From positions 1 through 64,000 of the forward strand of contig JBEYHY010000004.1 of assembly GCA_040635515.1 (NCBI GenBank): a stretch of 64,000 bases of DNA, in the 5' to 3' direction. The notes under the pieces are model-generated. The model ran no database searches. It was not told where the DNA came from and saw nothing but the letters and a program-made list of their open reading frames with translations. Origin of the DNA: Prauserella_A sp040635515. Its GTDB lineage: Bacteria; Actinomycetota; Actinomycetes; Mycobacteriales; Pseudonocardiaceae. This document shows positions 41,598 through 49,153 of the stretch, piece by piece. Position 1 is the first letter of the stretch; the number at the start of each line of letters is the position of its first letter. Made by a program: the position numbers and the translations under genes.

Positions 41598-42373
41598 GAC
41601 AGTCCCTTCGGTCCCAGGTACTCCTCAAGCAGGGCACCGAGCCAGTCGATCAGCAGGGCAAGGCCCACAGCCAGCACGGCACCGACAACGAGGACAGGAA
41701 CACGGTTGAGCTTGTAACCGGTGTCGACCAGCTCACCGAGTCCACCACCGTTGACGAAGAACGCGAGGGTGGCGGTACCCACGGCGAGCACGAGGGACGT
41801 GCGAAGACCGGCCAGGATCAGCGGGATGGCAAGCGGCACCTCGATGCGGAACAACACGGCGGAGCCGGACATGCCGATGCCCCTGCCCGCGTCGACGAGC
41901 GCTGGATCGACCTGCTGGATACCGGTGATGGTGTTGCGCAGCACCGGAAGCAGCGAGTAGAAGGCGATTGGCAGCGCGGCGCACCACAGTCCCTCCCACT
42001 CCGTCCACAGGAAGAACAACACGATCACACCGAGCGCCGGCGCGGCCTGGCCGATGTTGGCGATCGCGATGAACAGCGGCGCGACCGGCTTCGCCCACGT
42101 ACGCGTCAGCATCATCCCGAGCGGAACCGCGACCAGCATCACGATGGTCGCGACGACCAAGGTGATCAGCACGTGCTCCCACGTCTTCTGCAGCAGCACG
42201 CTCGCCTGGATGGACTGGGCCTCGATCTCGTCGTTGTCGCGGGTGAAGGCCCACACCAGCACCGCGCCGACGATGACGACAACAGCGATCGGCTGAGCGA
42301 ACAGCCTCACCCTGTCGGCGCGGCGGGAGCCCGACTCCGTTGAGAAGCCCTTGATCGCCGTCGTACTGCTCAC
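41594..42373 (-). CDS. betaine-type ABC transporter permease 1
   Basis: This 259-residue inner-membrane permease of the OpuC/ProW type has about six transmembrane helices (for example FAQPIAVVVIVGAVLVWAF, LVVATIVMLVAVPLGMML). The EAA-like ATPase-contact loop is VDPALVDAGRGIGMSGSAVLF. It overlaps both neighbours by 4 bp (ATGA). It pairs with the second permease encoded two genes upstream. Confidence 0.9.
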   Translation of the reverse strand: MSSTTAIKGFSTESGSRRADRVRLFAQPIAVVVIVGAVLVWAFTRDNDEIEAQSIQASVLLQKTWEHVLITLVVATIVMLVAVPLGMMLTRTWAKPVAPLFIAIANIGQAAPALGVIVLFFLWTEWEGLWCAALPIAFYSLLPVLRNTITGIQQVDPALVDAGRGIGMSGSAVLFRIEVPLAIPLILAGLRTSLVLAVGTATLAFFVNGGGLGELVDTGYKLNRVPVLVVGAVLAVGLALLIDWLGALLEEYLGPKGLS

Positions 42374-43554
42374 GAGACCGCGCTCCCCGGTTCGCGCTCC
42401 GAGCCGTTGCCCGACTCGTGCCCTTCGCGCAGCTGCTGGATGACGTCGGTGACCGTCTTGATGTCGATCGTGCCGACGTACTCGCCGCGCGACCCCGTCA
42501 CGACGGCGTTGCCGCCTTCGGCGAGGATCGCCTCCAGCGCGTCCTGCAGGGTCGACTGGGTGCTGACCGAGTCGCCGACCGCCCTTCCCGCGGTGCTCAG
42601 TGAGCTCGCGGTGGAGAGGTCACGCACGTGCACCCAGCGCAACGGCCGATTGCGGTTGTCGAGCACCAGCGCGTAGGTCCTGCCCTCTTCCGACATCCGC
42701 TTGCGCAGGGTCGATGGCGACTCGTTCGAACTGACGGCGGTGAGCGCGGTGTCGTTGTAGTCGACGTCGCGAACCCTCAGCAGCGTGAGCTGCTTGAGCG
42801 AGGCACCCGCGCCGACGAACCCCGCGACCGTGTCGTTGGCCGGGTTGGCGAGGATCGCCTCAGGCGTGTCGTACTGCAGGATGGTCGACTGGTCGCCGAG
42901 AACGGCGATGAGGTCACCGAGCTTGACCGCCTCGTCGAAGTCGTGCGTGACGAAGACGATCGTCTTGCGCAGCTCCGTCTGCAGCCGCAGCAACTCGTCC
43001 TGAAGGTTGCCTCGCGTGATCGGGTCGACCGCGCCGAACGGCTCGTCCATCAGCAACACCGGCGGGTCGGCCGCGAGTGCCCTCGCGACACCGACGCGCT
43101 GCTGTTGTCCCCCGGAAAGCTGGCGAGGGTAGCGCTTGCCGTACTCGTCGGGATCGAGTCCCACCAGATCCATCATCTCGTGAACCCGGTCGTTGATCTT
43201 CTTCTTGTCCCAGCCGAGCAGGCCGGGTACGACCGCGATGTTCTGCGCGACCGTGAAGTGCGGGAACAGCCCCGCCTGCTGGATGGCGTAGCCGACCTTG
43301 CGGCGCAGCGTGTCCGGGTTGAGGCTCAGCGCGTCCTCACCGCCGATGGTGATCGTGCCCGACGTCGGCTCGATCAACCGGTTGATCATCCGCATGGTCG
43401 TGGTCTTCCCACTGCCGGACGGCCCGACGAGGATCACGATCTTGCCGGCGGGGATCGTCATGGTGACGTCCCTGACGGCGGGCTCTTTCGTGCCCGGATA
43501 GCGCTTGCTGACGTGGTCCAACTGGATCTCGACGCCACTGACGTTTTCAGGCAC
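42370..43554 (-). CDS. betaine-type ABC transporter ATPase with CBS domains (OpuCA/ProV-like)
   Basis: This 394-residue ATPase has Walker A GPSGSGKTT, signature LSGGQQQRVGVARALA, Walker B VLLMDEPFGAVD and the switch His in VFVTHDFDEA. The C-terminal 130 residues (about 265-375) form a tandem CBS module, known in OpuA to sense ionic strength. The architecture marks osmolyte-type importers. It overlaps its neighbours by 8 bp and 4 bp, so all four ABC genes are co-translated. Confidence 0.93.
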   Translation of the reverse strand: MPENVSGVEIQLDHVSKRYPGTKEPAVRDVTMTIPAGKIVILVGPSGSGKTTTMRMINRLIEPTSGTITIGGEDALSLNPDTLRRKVGYAIQQAGLFPHFTVAQNIAVVPGLLGWDKKKINDRVHEMMDLVGLDPDEYGKRYPRQLSGGQQQRVGVARALAADPPVLLMDEPFGAVDPITRGNLQDELLRLQTELRKTIVFVTHDFDEAVKLGDLIAVLGDQSTILQYDTPEAILANPANDTVAGFVGAGASLKQLTLLRVRDVDYNDTALTAVSSNESPSTLRKRMSEEGRTYALVLDNRNRPLRWVHVRDLSTASSLSTAGRAVGDSVSTQSTLQDALEAILAEGGNAVVTGSRGEYVGTIDIKTVTDVIQQLREGHESGNGSEREPGSAVS

Positions 43555-44194
43555 GGATACCCCTTGAGACTGTGAAACGAGCGATGAGGAAGTAGATGCC
43601 CTCCAAGATCAGGGCGAGGATCACGACACCGAGTGTTCCGGTGAGAGCCTGGTTGGTCGCGTTCGCGCTACCGGCTCTCGTCAATCCCGAGAACACCTCA
43701 CTGCCGAGCCCTGGGCCCTTCGCGTAGGCGGCGATGACCGCGATGCCCATGAGCATCTGGGTCGCGACCCGCATCCCGGCGAGGATCGCTGGCCACGCCA
43801 GCCTGAGTTCGACCCTGGTGAGCACGCCGACGCGGCCCATGCCGATGCCCTTGGCGGCGTCGGTGATCGCCGGATCGACTCCGGCGAGCCCGACGATCGT
43901 GTTGCGCGTGATCGGCAGCAACGCGTACAGCACAAGTGCGATCACCGTGGGTGTCGGCCCGAGGCCGAAAACAGGGATGAGCAGGCCGAGCAGTGCGAAC
44001 GAGGGGATCGTCAGAATCGAACTGGCGAGTGCGGTTGCCACGGCCGACCCGATGGGGCTGCGGTACACCGCGATCCCGATCAGCACGCCGATGATCGCCG
44101 CGATGATCGTCGACTGCACGACCTCACTGACGTGAAGCCATGACTGGAGGGCGAGCCGATCCCAGCGATCGGCTATGTAGTCGAACAGATTCAC
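43547..44194 (-). CDS. betaine-type ABC transporter permease 2
   Basis: This 215-residue permease has five or six transmembrane helices (STIIAAIIGVLIGIAVYRSP, ILTIPSFALLGLLIPVFGLG). The coupling loop is VDPAITDAAKGIGMGRVGVL. Its relation to the first permease shows a heterodimeric channel as in OpuCB/OpuCD. It overlaps the BCCT gene by 4 bp. Confidence 0.9.
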   Translation of the reverse strand: MNLFDYIADRWDRLALQSWLHVSEVVQSTIIAAIIGVLIGIAVYRSPIGSAVATALASSILTIPSFALLGLLIPVFGLGPTPTVIALVLYALLPITRNTIVGLAGVDPAITDAAKGIGMGRVGVLTRVELRLAWPAILAGMRVATQMLMGIAVIAAYAKGPGLGSEVFSGLTRAGSANATNQALTGTLGVVILALILEGIYFLIARFTVSRGIRA

Positions 44195-45927
44195 GGTCGA
44201 CGGCCCCGGAACGGCCGCCTGCGTGCTTTCTGTTTGTCACTTCGCTCAGCGTGGATCTCCTGTAGCGATCGCATCATTTCGTCCTCTCTGATGACGAGCG
44301 GGTCGCGGCGTAGATCGCGCCACACTGAAATACACAGCGCGATCATCACAATCACGAATGGCACCGCGACAAGGATCGTCAGATTCTGCAACCCCGCCAG
44401 CGCATTGTCTCCCCCTACGAGCAACATCACGGCGGCAATGGCACCCATCACAACGCCCCAGAAGATCACGACGTTGCGTTTCGGCTCGACCGATCCGCGC
44501 TGCGACAACGTCCCCATCACCACTGATGCCGCATCCGCACCCGATACGAAGAAGATCGATACCAGAATCATCACAATTACGGCAATGGGTACGAACCAGG
44601 GCAAAGTCTCCAGCAACCGGAAGGTTGCCTCTTCCTCACTTCCGGATCCGGCGATGTCGACGCCCGCTCGCTGCCTGTCGATCGCGGCGCCACCGAAGAT
44701 CGCGAACCAGACGAGACTGACCACGCTGGGTACCGCGATGACTCCGCCGATGAACTCACGGATGGAGCGGCCACGCGAGATCCGCGCGACGAACATGCCG
44801 ACGAACGGGGTCCAGGAGATCCACCACGCCCAGTAGAAGACAGTCCACTTGCCGAGCCAGGTCTGCATCTCGTCGCCGCCCGTGACTCCGGAGCGACCCG
44901 ACATCTGGGCGAACTCGCGGAAGTAGTCGCCGATCGCGTTGGGAACGAGGTTCAGGATCAGCACGGTGGGGCCGACGACCAGCACGAACACTGCGAGCAC
45001 CGCGGCGAGCACCATGTTGATGTTCGAAAGCCACTGGATGCCCTTCGCGACACCGGAAACCGCCGAGGCAATGAAGGCCACGGTCAGTACGGCGATGATC
45101 GCGACGAGTAATCCGGTGCCGAGATTCTCGATCCAGCCGACCGATGCCAGCCCGCCACCGACCTGCAGAGCGCCGAGACCGAGCGAGGCGGCCGAGCCGA
45201 ACAGCGTCGCGAAGATGGCCATGACGTCGATCGCCTTGCCGAGCGGACCCTCGCTGCGCCGCTTGCCGATCAGCGGCGCGAACACCGCACTGATGAGTTG
45301 CCTGCGCCCCTTGCGGAAGGTGCTGTACGCGATGGCGAGCCCGACGACCGCGTAGATCGCCCACGGGTGAACGGTCCAGTGGAACAGGGTCGTCGCCATC
45401 GCCGTGTGCACGGCCTCGTCCGAATATGGCTGGGGTCCGCCGGGCGGCGGCTCGGCAAGATGAGCGACCGGTTCGTAAACGCCGAAAAACATGAGCCCGA
45501 TACCCATACCGGCGCTGAACATCATGGCAATCCACGACACAGTTCGGAATTCGGGCTTTTCTTCGTCGTGCCCGAGCCGAATTCGCCCGTAACGACTAAT
45601 AGCGACACAAACGGCGAAAACGACAAAGGCGCTCGCGGTGAGCACGAATGCCCAGCCGCCGTAAGGGATGACCGCCTTGTTCAGCAACGTGTCGGCGATA
45701 TTGGCGAGACTGCTCGGGGAGATCACGCCCCAGGCGACGATGGCGAGAGCGACGGCCGCCGCGACACCGAAAACCGTGTGATCGGTCTTCGCGGGCTGGT
45801 CAGCGGCACTGGCGAGGGGCACGTGCTCCCCGGGCGCACTGACGGCGTCGGCGTCGGTCTCGGCCCTCGTGGAACCGGAACCCTCGTCCTGCGCATCCCG
45901 CGACGTCGGATCCTCAGATTCAGCCAT
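44191..45927 (-). CDS. BCCT-family betaine/carnitine/choline transporter
   Basis: This 578-residue secondary carrier has 12 transmembrane helices. The family signature in helix 8, VFYWAWWISWTPFVGMFVARI followed by SRGRSIREFIGG, is complete. The first 60 residues form an acidic, soluble tail (EDPTSRDAQDEGSG), and the C-terminus is basic (KQKARRRPFRGRRP), where osmosensing often resides. Such carriers take up glycine betaine, choline or, in DddT-type members, DMSP. It is the first gene of the operon; the ABC importer follows. Confidence 0.93.
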   Translation of the reverse strand: MAESEDPTSRDAQDEGSGSTRAETDADAVSAPGEHVPLASAADQPAKTDHTVFGVAAAVALAIVAWGVISPSSLANIADTLLNKAVIPYGGWAFVLTASAFVVFAVCVAISRYGRIRLGHDEEKPEFRTVSWIAMMFSAGMGIGLMFFGVYEPVAHLAEPPPGGPQPYSDEAVHTAMATTLFHWTVHPWAIYAVVGLAIAYSTFRKGRRQLISAVFAPLIGKRRSEGPLGKAIDVMAIFATLFGSAASLGLGALQVGGGLASVGWIENLGTGLLVAIIAVLTVAFIASAVSGVAKGIQWLSNINMVLAAVLAVFVLVVGPTVLILNLVPNAIGDYFREFAQMSGRSGVTGGDEMQTWLGKWTVFYWAWWISWTPFVGMFVARISRGRSIREFIGGVIAVPSVVSLVWFAIFGGAAIDRQRAGVDIAGSGSEEEATFRLLETLPWFVPIAVIVMILVSIFFVSGADAASVVMGTLSQRGSVEPKRNVVIFWGVVMGAIAAVMLLVGGDNALAGLQNLTILVAVPFVIVMIALCISVWRDLRRDPLVIREDEMMRSLQEIHAERSDKQKARRRPFRGRRP

Positions 45928-46183
45928 ACCTTCGCGCCCTGGTGGACGCGACCTCCCTTCCAGAGCGTTTTAATCCGTTCGGGCTAGCACCATAGGCCCT
46001 TGGCTTCGCGCCACGAAGAGATATGGCGCGGACTCGGGCCGCGATGACGTGAAACCACCGTTGCGCATCCCCAGGAAATGAGCAACCAACAACCCCCGGA
46101 ATGTTGCGATCTTTCGACAACGGAAATGTGACGGCCGACCAGGTACTGGACTCCGCTCCGTCGTCGGCGCATACCCTGAGCGA

Positions 46184-46720
46184 GTGAGCGGAAGGGCAGG
46201 TGGATCACGGAGCGCGCGGAGCGGCATCGGCTTCGCTCGTGGCTGCCTGCTCGCCGGAAGTTCGGCGGGGCTCGCCATCACGGCACACTCCGCGGCCGAC
46301 GGGACGGTGCCGCACCTCCCCACCGCCATCCTGCTCACGGCACTGATCGGCTGGGTCTCCACGGCGACGGCCGATCGCACCAAAGGCCTTCCCGGCATCC
46401 TGCTCGTGCTCGGCACGGGCCAGTTGCTGATGCACCTCTCACTCGGCGGGGCTTCGGGCCACTTCGTCGGCGGCTTCGGCATGACCGCGGGCCACGCACT
46501 GGCGACCGTCGCCACCGCGCTCCTGCTGTCCCACGCCGAGTCGCTGCTGCTCATCGCCGTCGCCGCGCTGCGGAAACTGTCGCCGGTCGTCTGGCTGCCG
46601 GTACCGGTCGGCACGCCGGTGACGTTGCCGGGGCTCGGGCGCACCGGCGTCCGGGGACAGTTCATAGCGGTGATGCTCCGCCGTGTGTGCCGCAGGCGCG
46701 GTCCGCCGTTGCCCTCCTGA
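46184..46720 (+). CDS. membrane protein preceding the copper operon
   Basis: This 178-residue protein has four or five transmembrane segments (IGFARGCLLAGSSAGLAITAH, LPTAILLTALIGWVSTATA, LATVATALLLSHAESLLLIAVA). A Met/His-containing stretch, GQLLMHLSLGGASGHF, could bind copper. The start is GTG at 46184. It lies 60 bp before the YcnI gene, and such proteins accompany ycnI/copC loci in related actinomycetes. The family itself is not named with confidence. Confidence 0.7.
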   Translation: MSGRAGGSRSARSGIGFARGCLLAGSSAGLAITAHSAADGTVPHLPTAILLTALIGWVSTATADRTKGLPGILLVLGTGQLLMHLSLGGASGHFVGGFGMTAGHALATVATALLLSHAESLLLIAVAALRKLSPVVWLPVPVGTPVTLPGLGRTGVRGQFIAVMLRRVCRRRGPPLPS

Positions 46721-46780
46721 TCCGCATTTCACCTTTCCGAAGGACCAGTTCAACCAGTTTTCGATCAGGAGACGACATCC

Positions 46781-47488
46781 ATGTCGACAAAGAGTTTCTT
46801 TCGTCGTGCGCTCGTCATGAGTGCGACGGTGGGAGTGGCGGGCATCGCCGGAGCGGGCATCGCGTCCGCACACGTCACCGCCGACGTGTACGGCAAGCCC
46901 GCCGAAAAGGGCGGTTACGGCGCCATCGTGCTCAGGGTTCCCAACGAGGAGCAGAACGCGGGCACGACAAAGATCGAGGTCACCCTTCCCGAGAACGCCG
47001 CCATCAGTTCGGCCCGCACCAAGCCGGTTCCCGGCTGGACGGCGGACATCGACAAGAACGGCGACGTGGTCACCAAGATCACGTGGACGGCGGAGGACGG
47101 CAACGAGATCCCGGCCGGAACGACCGCCTACCAGGAGTTCGCCTTCACGGCAGGGCCACTGCCGGAAGACCAGGACAGTCTGGTGCTCGCCACCAAGCAG
47201 ACCTATTCGGACGGCACGGTCGCCGACTGGGCGCAGCCGTCGGAAGGCGACAAGGAGCCGGACTACCCGGCCCCCGTCGTCGAGCTCGCCGCGAGCTCGG
47301 GTGACGGGCACGGCGCCTCCGGGTCCGACTCCGACTCCGCCGAATCAGCCGAATCGACCGAGCACGCGGCATCGGCAACGGACGACACCGCGAGGTGGCT
47401 CGGCGGCGCCGGTCTCATCGTCGGCGCGCTCGGCCTCGGGTTCGGCGCGGGCGCGACGCTGCGGGCACGGAAGAAGACCTCGGCATGA
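46781..47488 (+). CDS. YcnI-type (DUF1775) copper-binding envelope protein
   Basis: This 235-residue exported protein has a signal peptide (FFRRALVMSATVGVAGIAGA, cleaved before AHVTADVYG). The mature N-terminal His (SAHVTAD) is the known Cu(II) ligand position of YcnI. The YcnI domain follows (GYGAIVLRVPNEEQNAGTTKI, WTADIDKNGDVVTKITW). A linker rich in Ser, Asp and His leads to a C-terminal transmembrane anchor (WLGGAGLIVGALGLGFGAGA). It would act as an extracellular copper chaperone. It overlaps copC by 4 bp. Confidence 0.92.
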   Translation: MSTKSFFRRALVMSATVGVAGIAGAGIASAHVTADVYGKPAEKGGYGAIVLRVPNEEQNAGTTKIEVTLPENAAISSARTKPVPGWTADIDKNGDVVTKITWTAEDGNEIPAGTTAYQEFAFTAGPLPEDQDSLVLATKQTYSDGTVADWAQPSEGDKEPDYPAPVVELAASSGDGHGASGSDSDSAESAESTEHAASATDDTARWLGGAGLIVGALGLGFGAGATLRARKKTSA

Positions 47489-48036
47489 GGCGGGTCATCG
47501 TGATGGCGGGCGTCGCGCTGCTCGCGCTGCTCGGCGCGGCCGCCCCCGCCTCGGCGCACAACACGCTCGTCTCCTCCGATCCGGCCGAGGGCGCTCAGCT
47601 CGAAGAGGGCCCTTCGAGGGTGACGCTCACGTTCGACCAGACGGTGCAGGACGCGGGAGTCAACCAGATCGCGGTCACCGGACCCGACGGCGGCCAGTGG
47701 ATCGGCGGTGACGTCGAGGTCGACAGCAATGTGGTGAGCGCGCCGCTGCGTCCGCTCGGACCGGCGGGCGAGTACATCATCGGCTTCCGGATCCTCTCCG
47801 CCGACGGCCATCCCGTCGAGCAGGAAATCCGCTTCACGCTCACCAAGGCGGGAACCGGCACGCCGGGGACCGCCCCCGCGGCGGAGACATCGCCGGAAGA
47901 CACGGCGGCACCGGCCTCCGATTCGTCCGGGGGCATCCCGGTATGGGTCTGGATCATCGCGGCGGTCGTACTGCTCGGCGTCGGCGTGACCGTGGCACTG
48001 CGGATGGGTTCCTCAGGGGAGGACAAGACGTCATGA
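47485..48036 (+). CDS. copC: CopC-type copper-binding protein
   Basis: This 183-residue exported protein has a signal peptide ending ASA and a CopC domain. The mature N-terminus is HNTLVSSDPAEGAQL, whose His1 begins the copper site; the second copper His is in SADGHPVEQEIRF. A C-terminal transmembrane helix (IPVWVWIIAAVVLLGVGVTV) anchors it. It overlaps both neighbours (ATGA), a tight YcnI-CopC-CopD unit. Confidence 0.92.
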   Translation: MRRVIVMAGVALLALLGAAAPASAHNTLVSSDPAEGAQLEEGPSRVTLTFDQTVQDAGVNQIAVTGPDGGQWIGGDVEVDSNVVSAPLRPLGPAGEYIIGFRILSADGHPVEQEIRFTLTKAGTGTPGTAPAAETSPEDTAAPASDSSGGIPVWVWIIAAVVLLGVGVTVALRMGSSGEDKTS

Positions 48037-49055
48037 CCCAGGCCGAGGCCACCTCGCGAATCCGGTACGGCCCGCTGATCAGCCTGATCACGGCCGGGAT
48101 CGCCGGTGCACTGATCGGTGTCGCGCTCAGCGCGACCACCCCGGTGTCCGGCGTCGCGAACGCGGGCGAGGTGGTCTCGGCCGCCATTCCGATCGTCAAG
48201 GTGCTGCTCGACATCTCCGCGGTCACCACCATCGGTCTCGGCCTGCTGTCCGTCCTGGTCGGCTACGACCGGCCGAAACTGACCGAGCCGGTACTCGCCG
48301 TCGCGAGACCGGCGGCGGTGGCGAGCGCACTCGTGTGGGCCGTCACCGCGCTCGTCGCGCTCGTACTCCAGACCGCCGAGTACCGGCCCGCTTCCGGCAC
48401 CGTCGGTTTCGCCGACATCGGCGCCTACATCAGCGAGGTCGGCGCGGGCAAGGCACTGCTGATCGTCGCGGGGCTCGCGCTGGCACTCGCGGTCCTCGGC
48501 GCGCTCGCCGTCAAGCACGGCGAGCGCGTCCCCGCCGAGGTCAGAGTCGGACTCGGCCTCTTCGCGCTACTGCCGCTGCCCGTGACAGGGCACGCCGCGA
48601 ACTGGTCGTTCCACGACTACACGATGATCTCGATGGAGCTGCACGTCATGAGCGCGGTCGCCTGGACGGGCGGGCTCGGCGCGATGGCCGTTCTGCTCAT
48701 CGGCAACCGCACGCTGCTGGCCCACGCGCTGCCCCGGTTTTCCAAGCTCGCGACCCTGTGCCTGCTGATCTCGGCGGGCACCGGCCTCTTCAACGGGCTG
48801 GTCGAGCTCAACCTCAACCCGACCATGGACCTGTGGACGGCGCTCTTCACGACGCCTTACGGACAACTCGTGCTGCTGAAGCTGACGTGCACGGCAGGCA
48901 TCGCCGCCATCGGCGCCTACACGAGATGGAAACTCATCCCGAAGATCATCAGGCACCAGCGCACGGCATTGGCGACGTGGTCGGCGCTCGAACTGACCAT
49001 CATGGGACTCGCCTTCGGCTTCGCCGTCGTCCTCACCAGAGCGCCCGTGGCCTAA
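48033..49055 (+). CDS. copD: CopD-type copper import membrane protein
   Basis: This 340-residue protein has about nine transmembrane helices. The CopD features are GHAANWSFHDYTMISMELHVMSAVAWTGG, with several His and Met residues, and YGQLVLLKLTCTAGIAAIGAY. CopC and CopD together bring copper into the cytosol, in Bacillus as YcnJ. It is the last gene of the copper unit; no metal regulator gene (CsoR/CopY) is visible in this window. Confidence 0.92.
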   Translation: MTQAEATSRIRYGPLISLITAGIAGALIGVALSATTPVSGVANAGEVVSAAIPIVKVLLDISAVTTIGLGLLSVLVGYDRPKLTEPVLAVARPAAVASALVWAVTALVALVLQTAEYRPASGTVGFADIGAYISEVGAGKALLIVAGLALALAVLGALAVKHGERVPAEVRVGLGLFALLPLPVTGHAANWSFHDYTMISMELHVMSAVAWTGGLGAMAVLLIGNRTLLAHALPRFSKLATLCLLISAGTGLFNGLVELNLNPTMDLWTALFTTPYGQLVLLKLTCTAGIAAIGAYTRWKLIPKIIRHQRTALATWSALELTIMGLAFGFAVVLTRAPVA

Positions 49056-49153
49056 CTCGTTACTCCGGACAGCCCAATTCGCGCTGTTGAACGTAGCGAG
49101 CCGGGCACGATGCGCCATGATCGCGTGCGGCAAGTGCATCGTGAGGAGAACGC

